A DNA stretch of 46,275 nt, taken from contig JAHEBB010000002.1 of NCBI GenBank assembly GCA_024642575.1, positions 1-46,275 of the forward strand, read 5' to 3'. Both the position numbers and the translations under genes were made by a program. Under the pieces are notes generated by a model, which was not told where the DNA came from, did no database searches, and saw only the letters and a program-made list of their open reading frames with translations. The stretch comes from Trueperaceae bacterium (GTDB lineage: Bacteria > Deinococcota > Deinococci > Deinococcales > Trueperaceae). This document shows, piece after piece, positions 19,472 through 28,006 of this stretch (positions are counted from its first letter, which is position 1; each line of letters begins with the position of its first letter).

Positions 19472-20539
19472 ATGAGTCTCCATAATAACGCAGTTATACG
19501 TGTAATTGGTTTAGGCGGTGGCGGTAACAATGCCGTCACCAGAATGATTCAAAATGGCTTGCAAGGTGTCGAATTTATTGCTGCCAATACCGATGCCCAG
19601 GTCTTAGCTAGTAATATGGCAGATACGCGCATTCAGCTGGGTGATCACTTAACCAAAGGTCTGGGTGCAGGTGCAAACCCTGAAATTGGTGAAAAAGCAG
19701 CCAATGAAGACCGTGACCGCATTGCTGAAGTGCTGCGCGGTGCCGACCTGGTTTTTATAACCGCAGGTATGGGCGGCGGTACAGGTACAGGCAGTTCCCC
19801 CGTCATTGCAGAAGTTGCTAGAGAGCTTGGTGCCCTTACCATAGCTGTTGTGACCACACCGTTTAAATTTGAAGGTCCCAGACGTATGCGTCAGGCTGAG
19901 GACGGTTTAAGAAAATTAGAAGATAAAGTTGACGCCCTCATTGTTGTTGAAAACGAAAAACTGGTTAGCTCGCTTGACAAAAAAGCGCGTCTTACTGATG
20001 CTTTTCTTATTGCCGACCGAGTGCTTTACCACGGCGTAAAAGGTATTAGTGATGTGATTAATGGCGAAGGCGTCATCAACGTTGACTTTGCTGATGTTCG
20101 TTCCCATTTATCAAATGCTGGTTCTGTCCTCATGGGTATTGGTGTAGGCCGCGGTGAAAAACTGGTTGAAGAAGCTGCCAACAGCGCTATTCATAGTCCG
20201 CTTCTATCTAGAGGCATCGAAGGGGCTAAACAATTGCTTATCAATATTACAGGTTCTGATGAGCTTACCCTCCTTGATGCTCACGATATTGTTGAGCGTA
20301 TTACTGAAGCCACTGAAGTTGAAGCGCCTGACGTTATCTTTGGTGTTTCTACCGATGAAGCTGCTGGAGATGAAGTTCGCGTTACCGTCATTGCCTCAGG
20401 CTTTGACCATCAGCCCCAGACTAAAGTGCTTCGCCCTAACCAACTTAAGGGCATTGCAGGTAACCGCAATTATGACCCTACCAACTACGATATCCCTGCT
20501 TTCTTACGCTATAACCCAGATAACGAAAAAATCAACTAG
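19472..20539 (+). CDS. ftsZ: Cell division GTPase FtsZ
   Basis: Tubulin-like Z-ring protein. Start ATG 19472 has GAGGTGG 5 nt upstream; a GTG at 19463 would place that site inside the gene. 355 residues: GTP loop [10 protein letters not shown], tubulin signature GGGTGTG (101-107), T7 loop region NVDFADVR. After the GTPase core (to about residue 311) the variable linker is only about 26 residues before the conserved C-terminal peptide YDIPAFLRY (339-347), which binds FtsA; linkers of about 50 are more usual. No CTCGAG in the gene. Confidence 0.98.
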   Translation: MSLHNNAVIRVIGLGGGGNNAVTRMIQNGLQGVEFIAANTDAQVLASNMADTRIQLGDHLTKGLGAGANPEIGEKAANEDRDRIAEVLRGADLVFITAGMGGGTGTGSSPVIAEVARELGALTIAVVTTPFKFEGPRRMRQAEDGLRKLEDKVDALIVVENEKLVSSLDKKARLTDAFLIADRVLYHGVKGISDVINGEGVINVDFADVRSHLSNAGSVLMGIGVGRGEKLVEEAANSAIHSPLLSRGIEGAKQLLINITGSDELTLLDAHDIVERITEATEVEAPDVIFGVSTDEAAGDEVRVTVIASGFDHQPQTKVLRPNQLKGIAGNRNYDPTNYDIPAFLRYNPDNEKIN

Positions 20540-20565
20540 GGTTTAGAATTACCAAGGAAAAGGTG

Positions 20566-20592
20566 CTTCCCCCATATGGGGGAAGTTTTATT
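20566..20592 (+). terminator. Terminator of the dcw operon, overlapping the Nudix leader
   Basis: CTTCCCCC-ATAT-GGGGGAAG, a perfect 20-nt palindrome, followed by TTTTATTT. Its 3' arm GGGGGAAG lies 8 nt before the next start codon and could also serve as that gene's ribosome binding site, so folding would hide it. Confidence 0.8.
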
Positions 20593-20593
20593 T

Positions 20594-21070
20594 ATGATTG
20601 AAACGATTTATCAAGGAAAAATACTTACCCTAAAGCGACTTGACCAGAAATGGGAACTTGTTGAGCACGCTGAAGCTGTGGCTATTTTAGCTTTACGTCA
20701 AGGCAAGATCTTAGGCGTAAGACAGTACCGTCCGGCTATTGGGCAAATAAGTTGGGAAGTTCCCGCGGGTCTTATTGATGAAGGTGAAAGCCCTGAACAA
20801 GCGGCCCAGCGTGAACTTGCCGAAGAAACCCAACTAAAAGCCGACTTGGAATTGATAACCCAGTTTTATACCAGTCCTGGATTCACCAATGAGAAAATCT
20901 ACCTTTACCGTGCAACCAATCTTACGGAAACGCATGGAGAACTTGATGAAGATGAAGAGCTCGAGCTGGTTTGGCTCGAGCCCGAGCAACTCTGGGAAGG
21001 CATTAAAACCGGCATCTTAGCCAGCAGTAGCCCTTCCGTTCTCGCCTTGCAAATTGCCCTAAATCTATGA
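20594..21070 (+). CDS. Nudix hydrolase, ADP-ribose pyrophosphatase type
   Basis: 158 residues. Start set at ATG 20594 because an earlier in-frame ATG (20576) lies in the loop of the terminator hairpin. The Nudix box runs from GLIDEGE to RELAEETQL; all catalytic Glu residues are present, but the usual Gly after EEx is Gln. The sequence WEVPAGLIDEGE and the acidic stretch DEDEELEL are typical of ADP-ribose/NDP-sugar hydrolases (NudF group). Its stop overlaps the next start as ATGA. Substrate inferred from subfamily resemblance only. Confidence 0.88.
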   Translation: MIETIYQGKILTLKRLDQKWELVEHAEAVAILALRQGKILGVRQYRPAIGQISWEVPAGLIDEGESPEQAAQRELAEETQLKADLELITQFYTSPGFTNEKIYLYRATNLTETHGELDEDEELELVWLEPEQLWEGIKTGILASSSPSVLALQIALNL

Positions 21071-22191
21071 AACTACAAGCCTTTCAAACCGAGCGATTTT
21101 TTGCCCAGTATGAATTTAGTGCAAAACATCTTTTATCCGTTTCCGACTGCGAGACGATAACGGTTGAAAACCTGCTCGAGCTTGCCAATATGACCTTAGC
21201 TGACTTAGGTCATTTAGCATTAGGCTATACCGAAAGTCAGGGTAATCCCGAATTAAGAGAAGCCATTGCCCGTACCTACCAATCTATATCAGCTGAGGAT
21301 GTCTTGGTCTTAGGCTCCCCTATCGAGGGACTATTTATTAGCTTTCAAGCGCTTCTTGATAAGAGCAATGAAGCTATTATTTTGACACCTGCCTACGATG
21401 CCCTTTTTAATCTGCCAGAAGATTTAGCTGCAAAAGCTATTCCCTGGGAGCTTAAGGCAACGGCTAACGATTGGCAGCTAGATTTTGAGAGGCTCGAGTC
21501 TCTCATCACGAACAAAACCAAGCTGATCGTCGTGAATTTCCCGCATAATCCTACAGGGTTTTTACCCACCCAGATTGAGTTTCTCAAACTTATTACTATC
21601 GCTCGCCAATATAACCTTTGGTTGCTTTGTGATGAAATGTATAGGGGGCTCGAGCATCTTCCTGATGACCAGCTACCTTCTGCGGCTGATCTATACGATA
21701 AAGCCATCGTTCTCTCTGGCTTATCAAAAACCCACGGTTTACCCGGCTTACGTGCAGGCTGGCTCGTCATAAAAGACAAAACCATGTTTCAAGGCGTTCT
21801 CAATTGGAAACTTTATACCTCCATATGCCCCCCAGCACCCACAGAGTTTTTAGCCCTGGCAGCACTTAAAACAGCAGAAAAACTTAAACAGAAGAACCTT
21901 GAAATCATAAAGCAAAATCTCGAGCTTGCTAGCCCATTCTTTCAACAATGGGAAGATCTTTTCTTTTACCGCAAACCCAAAGCAGGTTCGGTTGCACTGG
22001 TTGAATTGAAACAAGGCAACGCAACCGAGTATGCTCACCAACTCGCTAAAGAAGCCAGCATTGTTTTATTGCCCAGCCCCTTTATGCGCTTTCCCGATAG
22101 ATTTTTGCGCTTTGGCTTTGGTCGTACTAGCTTTCAAGAGGCTTTAGCTGCCTATGATGTTTATCTTGCGAACGCTAAGAAAACGGAGTGA
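21067..22191 (+). CDS. PLP-dependent aminotransferase, class I/II
   Basis: 374 residues, fold type I. GYTESQGNPELREAIA near residue 60, NFPHNPTGF (substrate/PLP Asn), LLCDEMYRG (Asp for pyridine N), and LSGLSKTHGLPGLRAGW carrying the PLP lysine (SKTHG) and phosphate-binding Arg. These are those of the aspartate/alanine aminotransferase-like class; the amino donor cannot be told. It is co-translated with the Nudix gene. The last codons lie in the terminator hairpin of the convergent malQ operon. Confidence 0.88.
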   Translation: MKLQAFQTERFFAQYEFSAKHLLSVSDCETITVENLLELANMTLADLGHLALGYTESQGNPELREAIARTYQSISAEDVLVLGSPIEGLFISFQALLDKSNEAIILTPAYDALFNLPEDLAAKAIPWELKATANDWQLDFERLESLITNKTKLIVVNFPHNPTGFLPTQIEFLKLITIARQYNLWLLCDEMYRGLEHLPDDQLPSAADLYDKAIVLSGLSKTHGLPGLRAGWLVIKDKTMFQGVLNWKLYTSICPPAPTEFLALAALKTAEKLKQKNLEIIKQNLELASPFFQQWEDLFFYRKPKAGSVALVELKQGNATEYAHQLAKEASIVLLPSPFMRFPDRFLRFGFGRTSFQEALAAYDVYLANAKKTE

Positions 22192-22206
22192 CTAGGCGTC
22201 ACTCCG
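22177..22206 (-). terminator. Terminator of the permease-malQ operon
   Basis: Read on the minus strand: CGGAGTGAC-GCCTA-GTCACTCCG, a 9-bp perfect stem, then TTTTCTT. It extends into the 3' end of the convergent aminotransferase gene, whose stop codon (22189-22191) sits in the stem. Confidence 0.75.
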
Positions 22207-22230
22207 ATAAATCTATCCGTTAAAAGACCG

Positions 22231-23784
22231 CTACGATAAAGGCTCATCTCCAAAATTTGACTGCCTATAAGGGGTATCTTTAGCTTTTTCTAAAGGCAGG
22301 CGACCATAGGTTTCAGACATATCTTTCAAGGCCGGAGCAATCCAATAAGGGACCTCTTGCCAACCAAAGCGCCAGCTCCAGTTTCCTGCCGCTTGCCCAG
22401 GGGTATTCATACGGGCTTCAGATCCTAAACCTAAAACATCTTGTAGGGGAACCAGCGCCATATCTGCCACCGAGGCAAAAGCAAGACGGGTAAATTCCCA
22501 GGCAACATTGCCATCATCTCTAGCAAGGTAGCGCCTAGCAAAATCTCGCTCTGCCTCAGGCGCTTGCGCATACCAACCCTTGGTCGTGTCATTATCATGT
22601 GTTCCAGAGTAGACAACACAATTTTTACTATAATTATGGGGTAAATAAGGGTCACTGGCATCTGCGGCAAAGGCAAACTGTAAAACCTTCATACCAGGCA
22701 GATCATTTTTGTCACGCAAAGTTTCGACTTCTGGCGTAATGACCCCTAAATCTTCAGCAATAATGGGAAGTTCACCTAGTTCTAGCTTTATGGCGTCAAA
22801 AAGACGTTGACCTGGGCCTTTAACCCAGCGACCTTTAACCGCAGTGGGTTCAGAAGCAGGTATTTCCCAGTAGTCTTCAAAACCCCGAAAATGATCTATC
22901 CGAATAATATCAACCAGAGCAAGGCTTGCCTTGATGCGCTTAATCCACCAACTATAGCGTTGCTTGTGCATTTCATCCCAGCGGTAAAGCGGGTTACCCC
23001 AGCGCTGGCCCGTAGCACTAAAATAGTCGGGTGGTACCCCTGCTATGACGGTAGGGTTTGAGTCGCCATCAAAGTAAAAAAGGTCTGGGTTTGCCCAGGC
23101 ATCAGCAGAATCGTAGGCAATAAAAATAGGAATATCCCCAATGATTTTTATGTCTCTTTCATTAGCATAAGCACGCAGCTCGAGCCACTGATCAAAAAAA
23201 AGCCACTGCCAGAACTTTTGTCGTTCAATAGGGTTGGCTAGGTCTTGCGTCCAGGTTTTTAAAGCTTTAGGCTTTCTTAGACGAATAGCTTTGTCCCAGG
23301 TGTTCCAGGCTTGCCCCTGATGCGCTTCTTTGACCGCCATAAATAGAGCATAATCATCTAACCAATCCGCTTGGTTTTGGCAAAAGGCTTGAAAACTTTT
23401 GGTTTGAGCGCTCGAGGCTTTGAGTTTAAATCTTTCAAAGGCAAGGCTTAACAAGCGTAGCTTATGCTCGATCACGGGGCCATAGTCTACAGCCTGATCT
23501 GAAAAGGCTGGCAAACTCGCAAGGTCTTCTGGGTAAAGCCAGTCTTTTGTAATTAAATCATCTAAATTAATGAGATAAGGGTTACCTGCAAAGGCGCTGA
23601 AACACTGATAGGGGCTGTCACCATAGCCTGTTGGTCCTAAGGGCATAACCTGCCAAAGCCTTTGCCCAGCCGACGCCAAAAACTCGAGCCAGTTTTTTGC
23701 CTCTTGCCCCAGGGTTCCAATACCATAAGCTCCCGGTAAAGAAGTCGGATGTAAAATAATACCTGAGCGCCGTTCAAACGCCAT
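22231..23784 (-). CDS. malQ: 4-alpha-glucanotransferase (amylomaltase)
   Basis: GH77 enzyme transferring alpha-1,4-glucan segments in maltodextrin/glycogen metabolism. 517 residues. N-terminal RRSGIILHPTSLPG and YGIGTLG, GPTGYGDSPYQCFSAFAGNPYLI, nucleophile in IRIDHFRGFEDYWEIP, acid/base in IIAEDLGVI, third carboxylate in GTHDNDTT. AAGGAGA lies 5 nt before the start. It follows the permease gene by 17 bp, so it is probably the last gene of that transcript although the functional link to nucleoside-type uptake is unclear. Confidence 0.96.
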   Translation of the reverse strand: MAFERRSGIILHPTSLPGAYGIGTLGQEAKNWLEFLASAGQRLWQVMPLGPTGYGDSPYQCFSAFAGNPYLINLDDLITKDWLYPEDLASLPAFSDQAVDYGPVIEHKLRLLSLAFERFKLKASSAQTKSFQAFCQNQADWLDDYALFMAVKEAHQGQAWNTWDKAIRLRKPKALKTWTQDLANPIERQKFWQWLFFDQWLELRAYANERDIKIIGDIPIFIAYDSADAWANPDLFYFDGDSNPTVIAGVPPDYFSATGQRWGNPLYRWDEMHKQRYSWWIKRIKASLALVDIIRIDHFRGFEDYWEIPASEPTAVKGRWVKGPGQRLFDAIKLELGELPIIAEDLGVITPEVETLRDKNDLPGMKVLQFAFAADASDPYLPHNYSKNCVVYSGTHDNDTTKGWYAQAPEAERDFARRYLARDDGNVAWEFTRLAFASVADMALVPLQDVLGLGSEARMNTPGQAAGNWSWRFGWQEVPYWIAPALKDMSETYGRLPLEKAKDTPYRQSNFGDEPLS

Positions 23785-23801
23785 AATGTCTCCTTGACTC
23801 G

Positions 23802-24731
23802 CTATTTATCAAAAGGCTTACCCACGGCTTTAGGCGCAACCGCACGCCCAATAAAACCTGCAAGTACCAGCATTGTCAGTATAAAAGGTATGCTCTCAAC
23901 AATCGTGGGTGGTAATAAATTGCTGCCCCCCAATAGCGTTGCCGCCGCTTGAAAGGCACCAAAAAGAAGCGTGGCACCTAAGACACCAACAGGGTGCCAT
24001 TTGCCAAAAATAAGAGCTGCCAGAGCAATAAACCCCCGCCCACCTGACATATTCGCCACATACTGGTTGAGGTTGCCAATACTTAAAAAAGCCCCTGCTA
24101 GACCCGCTAGAACCCCTGAAATAATGACACCGTAATAGCGCATTCGGCGAACATTGATACCAACACTATCTGCAGCTTCGGGGTGTTCACCTACCGCCCT
24201 AAGACGAAGCCCAAAAGGGGTTTTAAAAACCACAAAATAAACCACAGGAACCAGTAAAAAAGCAAAATAAACCAGCGGGCTAAGTTGAAACCCTGAAACC
24301 CCCCAAAGGGGTAAACGGTGTTGAATAGGTTGAGAGGTCGTCGTATTTTGGTAAAGCCCGGTTAAAATAAGGGCAGGCATGCCAATCGCCATAAGATTAA
24401 TGGCAGTTGCCGAAATAATTTGGTCAGCTTTATAGCGAATGCTAATAACCGCGTGAATCCAGCCCACAAAGCCGCCAATTATGGCTGCAAAAATCAGACC
24501 CAGCCAAGGCAAGTAAGCCAAATTGGCATTGGGGTTTGCAGCGAGTAATCTGACCTCCATTTGCTGTACGGAAATCGCCGCAGCAAGACCCCCAAACAAA
24601 ATAATGCCTTCAAGTGCAATATTAACCACCCCGGCGCGTTCACTAAAGAGACCACCTAAGGCAGCAAGCAAGAGAGGTGTAGTTGCGCGAAGGGCAGAGC
24701 CAATCAGAGTTAAAAGAACGATGGTGTCCAT
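23802..24731 (-). CDS. BMP-type (nucleoside-like) ABC transporter permease, NupQ/YufQ-like
   Basis: 309 residues, about 8-9 membrane helices. Belongs to the BPD_transp_2 permease family: GLFSERAGVVNIALEGIILFG near the N-terminus, and GVNVRRMRYYGVIISGVLAGLAGA around the cytoplasmic EAA-like loop (LRAVGEHPEAADSVGI). This is the normal-length partner of the next permease; start and stop overlap by one base (TAATG). In characterised systems two such permeases work with a BMP binding protein and a double ATPase; the binding protein is at 4.5 kb, the ATPase is not in this window. No CTCGAG in the gene. Confidence 0.9.
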   Translation of the reverse strand: MDTIVLLTLIGSALRATTPLLLAALGGLFSERAGVVNIALEGIILFGGLAAAISVQQMEVRLLAANPNANLAYLPWLGLIFAAIIGGFVGWIHAVISIRYKADQIISATAINLMAIGMPALILTGLYQNTTTSQPIQHRLPLWGVSGFQLSPLVYFAFLLVPVVYFVVFKTPFGLRLRAVGEHPEAADSVGINVRRMRYYGVIISGVLAGLAGAFLSIGNLNQYVANMSGGRGFIALAALIFGKWHPVGVLGATLLFGAFQAAATLLGGSNLLPPTIVESIPFILTMLVLAGFIGRAVAPKAVGKPFDK

Positions 24732-26905
24732 TAGCTGTCCTCTCCTGTCGGTTTAGGATCAGAGGCAAGTTTGCGCTTAAGTGGGTTGGTAATAGCTTCA
24801 GGTAAAAAGCCTCGAGCCGCAATAAACAAAACCACCAAGGCCAGAATCATACTAACCACATCTCGGGTTAAGCCTGTAAAGGTTACGTTTAAAATCGTTC
24901 CGCCATTTTTCAAAACTCCAAAGAGAAAGGCTGCAAGCACGACCCCTAGAGGGGTATTCCCGCCAAGTAACGCAACAGCAATACCATCAAAACCATCATT
25001 GGTAGGAAGAGCTTGCCTTAAAGAGTATTCCTCTAAAGCGCCTCCCAGAACATAGTGACAAGCCGTAAGACCTGCAAGGGCACCACTTATGGTCATGGTT
25101 AAAATGGTATTTCTAGCAATATTTGCCCCCCCGTACTCGGCAGCTTTGGGAGAAACACCTACGGCTCTAAGTTCATAGCCCCATTTGGTGCGCCATAGAA
25201 AGTAATAAACACAAATCGCGGCAAGAATCGCAATAATAAATGAGGTATTAAGCTTGGTAGGACTCAACAAGGTTTCGACTTGGGCTTGACCTAAGATGGC
25301 GGCTAGGGCATAAACCGCAGCAGCAACAAGAGCAGAGGCCGCTAGATTTTGCCAACGGTTCTTGAGTCTGGCGATAAGTTTTGGTAAAAGCCAAAGAGCT
25401 ACCCCAAAGGCAAGCAATGCCCAAACCAACGCCAAATTGAGTATTACTACCGCTTCGCCCTCACCCGCAACACCTAACAGGGCTGGGAGTTGCGCCATAT
25501 GAGCCGTCTCTTGAAGGGGGTAAGATTTGGGTTCAGAACCTGGCGCTTTAAAGGGCATATTTAAAACGACTGTGCCATCACCAGAACGAGGTAAGCCCAC
25601 TACGACCATACCAACCAGAGCAATAACTCCAATTACCGCAAATACCAGCCTCGGTGCTTTTGCTACTCTCAGTCGCAAAGGAGGAATCAAACCCAGAATA
25701 ACAATAATCAGCGCCAAGATACCCAGGAATTGTAAAATTCTTAAAGCCGCAGAGGCAAAGGCAAGGCTCGAGGAAAGACTAAAAAGCAGTATCGAAGCCG
25801 CCACATAATTAAGCAAAATCGTATTGATAACTTCGTTGGCCCCAAAGCGTGCCTTTAACCAACCAGGGATTGCCCCCCAAAGGCCACCCCCCAAGGCCGC
25901 TGACAGTATGGCAACGGGCACCACAACGAACCTTGGGCCAGGCATATAAAGCCCTGCCAGCATCGCAAAAACCGCTCCTAAAACCATCTGACCTGGTGCA
26001 CCAATATTAAATAGACCTGCCTGAAAGCCAAAGGCAACAGCCAGCCCCGTCAAAATGAGCGGCGTGGCAAATTTTAATGACTCAGCAAAGCCACTTAAGG
26101 TACCAAGCGAATCAGAAAAAAGCGTCAAATAGGCACGCCACAAAATCTCGAGCCTACCAACCAGCCGCACAAAAGGGCTACTAATGACAAAATCTCCACC
26201 TATTCCGGTAGGTTGTAAAAGTAAAATCACGACTGCAGCAACTATAAGCGAAAGCATGATCGAAACAGCAGGTACGGCAATCACGCGAACAATTCGATTT
26301 AAAAAGGTCTTGATCTTTGAAAAGAAGCCCAAGCCAAAAAAACTTGCCAGTAGTCCTGTGATAAAGGTTAAAAATGCAGCAAGCCCACTTCCAGGATTGT
26401 CATAGGCAAGCCGCCTAATGGTAAAACCCGCCTGCCTTGCTTCAAGAATGCTTAGTTCAATAGAACGCTCACTAGTTCGCGCCAAGACATCGCTCAAGGC
26501 TGTAACATCTGTCCTGTTGCCAGGTGCAGCCAACTCTTCTTTAATAAGCGTTTGGACAATATCAAGTTTTGCTTGACGCACTTTTTGTTGAACGGTGTTT
26601 AAGCTTGTAACTGTAGTTACAAGCAGAACCACACCCGCTAATAGCCAGCCCAAGGTCCGCCATTTTTCTTTTAGAAAACTTGCCAGTAAAATAACCAGCA
26701 GCGCTATCAGACAAAGGATCATAACGACAGTTAAACCGGGAATAAGCAGCGGGTCCGTACGTCCGGTAAAATCAATAAAACGCCCAGGGAGGAGTATCAC
26801 TGCGCTTCTTGCACCTGTTTGCCGAGCTACCGCAGCCCAAGGGGCGAGCCAGATGCCAAGCATACTCAGCACAGCCAAAGTTGCTAATGCTATTCGTTCA
26901 ATCAC
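24731..26905 (-). CDS. Oversized BMP-type ABC transporter permease, NupP/YufP-like
   Basis: 724 residues against about 350 for the family. The family core begins near residue 260 (YLTLFSDSLG..., GLFNIGAPGQMVLGAVF, GANEVINTILLNYVA) and ends with LRAVGVSPKAAEYGGANIARN and GFDGIAVALLGGNTPLGV. Two additions are visible: about 250 N-terminal residues with four or so membrane helices enclosing a charged soluble loop (about 105-170), and an insert of about 150 residues with extra helices inside the core (about 385-540). GTG start 6 nt after TAGAAT suggests a leaderless transcript. First gene of a permease-permease-malQ unit. Confidence 0.85.
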   Translation of the reverse strand: MIERIALATLAVLSMLGIWLAPWAAVARQTGARSAVILLPGRFIDFTGRTDPLLIPGLTVVMILCLIALLVILLASFLKEKWRTLGWLLAGVVLLVTTVTSLNTVQQKVRQAKLDIVQTLIKEELAAPGNRTDVTALSDVLARTSERSIELSILEARQAGFTIRRLAYDNPGSGLAAFLTFITGLLASFFGLGFFSKIKTFLNRIVRVIAVPAVSIMLSLIVAAVVILLLQPTGIGGDFVISSPFVRLVGRLEILWRAYLTLFSDSLGTLSGFAESLKFATPLILTGLAVAFGFQAGLFNIGAPGQMVLGAVFAMLAGLYMPGPRFVVVPVAILSAALGGGLWGAIPGWLKARFGANEVINTILLNYVAASILLFSLSSSLAFASAALRILQFLGILALIIVILGLIPPLRLRVAKAPRLVFAVIGVIALVGMVVVGLPRSGDGTVVLNMPFKAPGSEPKSYPLQETAHMAQLPALLGVAGEGEAVVILNLALVWALLAFGVALWLLPKLIARLKNRWQNLAASALVAAAVYALAAILGQAQVETLLSPTKLNTSFIIAILAAICVYYFLWRTKWGYELRAVGVSPKAAEYGGANIARNTILTMTISGALAGLTACHYVLGGALEEYSLRQALPTNDGFDGIAVALLGGNTPLGVVLAAFLFGVLKNGGTILNVTFTGLTRDVVSMILALVVLFIAARGFLPEAITNPLKRKLASDPKPTGEDS

Positions 26906-26911
26906 CCCGCC

Positions 26912-26917
26912 ATTCTA
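26912..26917 (-). promoter_or_regulatory. -10 box of the permease-malQ operon, leaderless start
   Basis: TAGAAT on the minus strand, 6 nt before the GTG of the long permease. No convincing -35 hexamer. Confidence 0.45.
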
Positions 26918-26952
26918 ACTTAAGAAAGCTAGGACTTGTACAGACAGCTAAG

Positions 26953-27723
26953 TTAGCTTTTTTTAACCGCTTCGAGTGCCTCAATAAAGGCTTCCGCGCT
27001 TGGGTAACGCTCGAGCGGATTTTTAGCCAGAGCAAGCATAAGTATTTCATCATAGATGGCTAAAGCTGGGTCAAAACGCGACGGTGCTAGCGGCTCCGTA
27101 TGCTCCTGGGCATAAAGAACTTCCTCCAAGGTACCAGTAAAGGGAATTTCTCCAGTTAGCGCACGGTACAAAATGACAGCCGCAGAATAAAGATCACTAG
27201 CTTGACTTGCAGACTGCCCTCGAACCACTTCAGGACTGAAATAAGCAATCGTACCCACCAGTGTTTTTTTAGCATCAAACTGACTGGCCTTTTTTGCTAG
27301 ATCAAAATCAATGAGTTTGGGGCGAGCATTCACCACAATGACATTTTCAGGCTTCATATCACGGTGAATAATAGTTTGACTATGCAAATAGCTTAGCCCT
27401 TGTAAAAGCTCGAGAAAAAGCTCAATAAAAGCATGAGGGTCAAGGCCATAATAATCACTGAGTTTTTTCCCAGCAATATAAGGCATTAGGACACCTGCAT
27501 GATCTTTAACCTTAATCAACTTGGTTACCTGATTTATATTGGGATGAATAAGGCCGCTACCCACCTGAAATTCCTGATCAGCAAAACTGCTAAATTCTGG
27601 CATGAAAAGCTTGGCAGCACAAATGTTACGTTCATAGGAAACAAGAAAGACCCTCGAGCGCACCCCTCGAGCGATTTCTCTTAAAAAGCCTATGCCATTA
27701 TGTTCTTGACCAATAAAATTCAC
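26953..27723 (-). CDS. Small soluble Ser/Thr protein kinase with DFD instead of DFG
   Basis: 256 residues, essentially one Hanks-type kinase domain with no membrane helix or extra sensor domain. Catalytic Lys38 (CAAKLF), catalytic loop HRDMKPEN (120-127) and a PE motif (SPEVVRG, near 165) are intact. The metal-binding DFG is DFD (139-141), and the glycine-rich loop is degenerate (ARGVRSRVF). Lys, HRD Asp and Asn persist, so activity is plausible. GTG start; only weak GGAG 10 nt upstream. Monocistronic between an ABC operon and the MoxR/DUF58 pair; substrates unknown. Confidence 0.85.
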   Translation of the reverse strand: MNFIGQEHNGIGFLREIARGVRSRVFLVSYERNICAAKLFMPEFSSFADQEFQVGSGLIHPNINQVTKLIKVKDHAGVLMPYIAGKKLSDYYGLDPHAFIELFLELLQGLSYLHSQTIIHRDMKPENVIVVNARPKLIDFDLAKKASQFDAKKTLVGTIAYFSPEVVRGQSASQASDLYSAAVILYRALTGEIPFTGTLEEVLYAQEHTEPLAPSRFDPALAIYDEILMLALAKNPLERYPSAEAFIEALEAVKKS

Positions 27724-28006
27724 GTAGTGCCAGCTCCGAACGGCGCAGCCTCCTTGAGCTTAACTGTGCTACTTAGAGAGCACAGGTCCCAAACAAACAT
27801 CTGACCATGGTCGGTCTAAGGTTCTGGAATCATCCAGCTTAAATTGACCTAAGTAATCAGTCTAGCGGTCTTGCTCACAAAAAACTGAGGAGCTTTCCAC
27901 TCTTAGAGCTTGCCCATCTTAATAAATAAGAATTTCCGCTAGGGATGTCTGGTCGTGATAAAGCTTGACTAAGTTTAAAGGCTTACCAAGGGCACGTTGA
28001 GTGGCA
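27724..28006. other. 283-bp gap without recognised gene
   Basis: Between the kinase and the DUF58 gene. The minus strand has a frame of about 30 codons (about 28001-27912) ending in LAEILIY that has no start and follows straight on from the DUF58 stop in another frame; it may be a remnant or chance. No RNA or repeat recognised. Confidence 0.4.

Noticed and set aside
25527-25808. Plus-strand frames of 70-110 codons within the permease gene
   Set aside because: Antisense shadows of a hydrophobic coding sequence, rich in Lys/Thr/Pro and without start signals.
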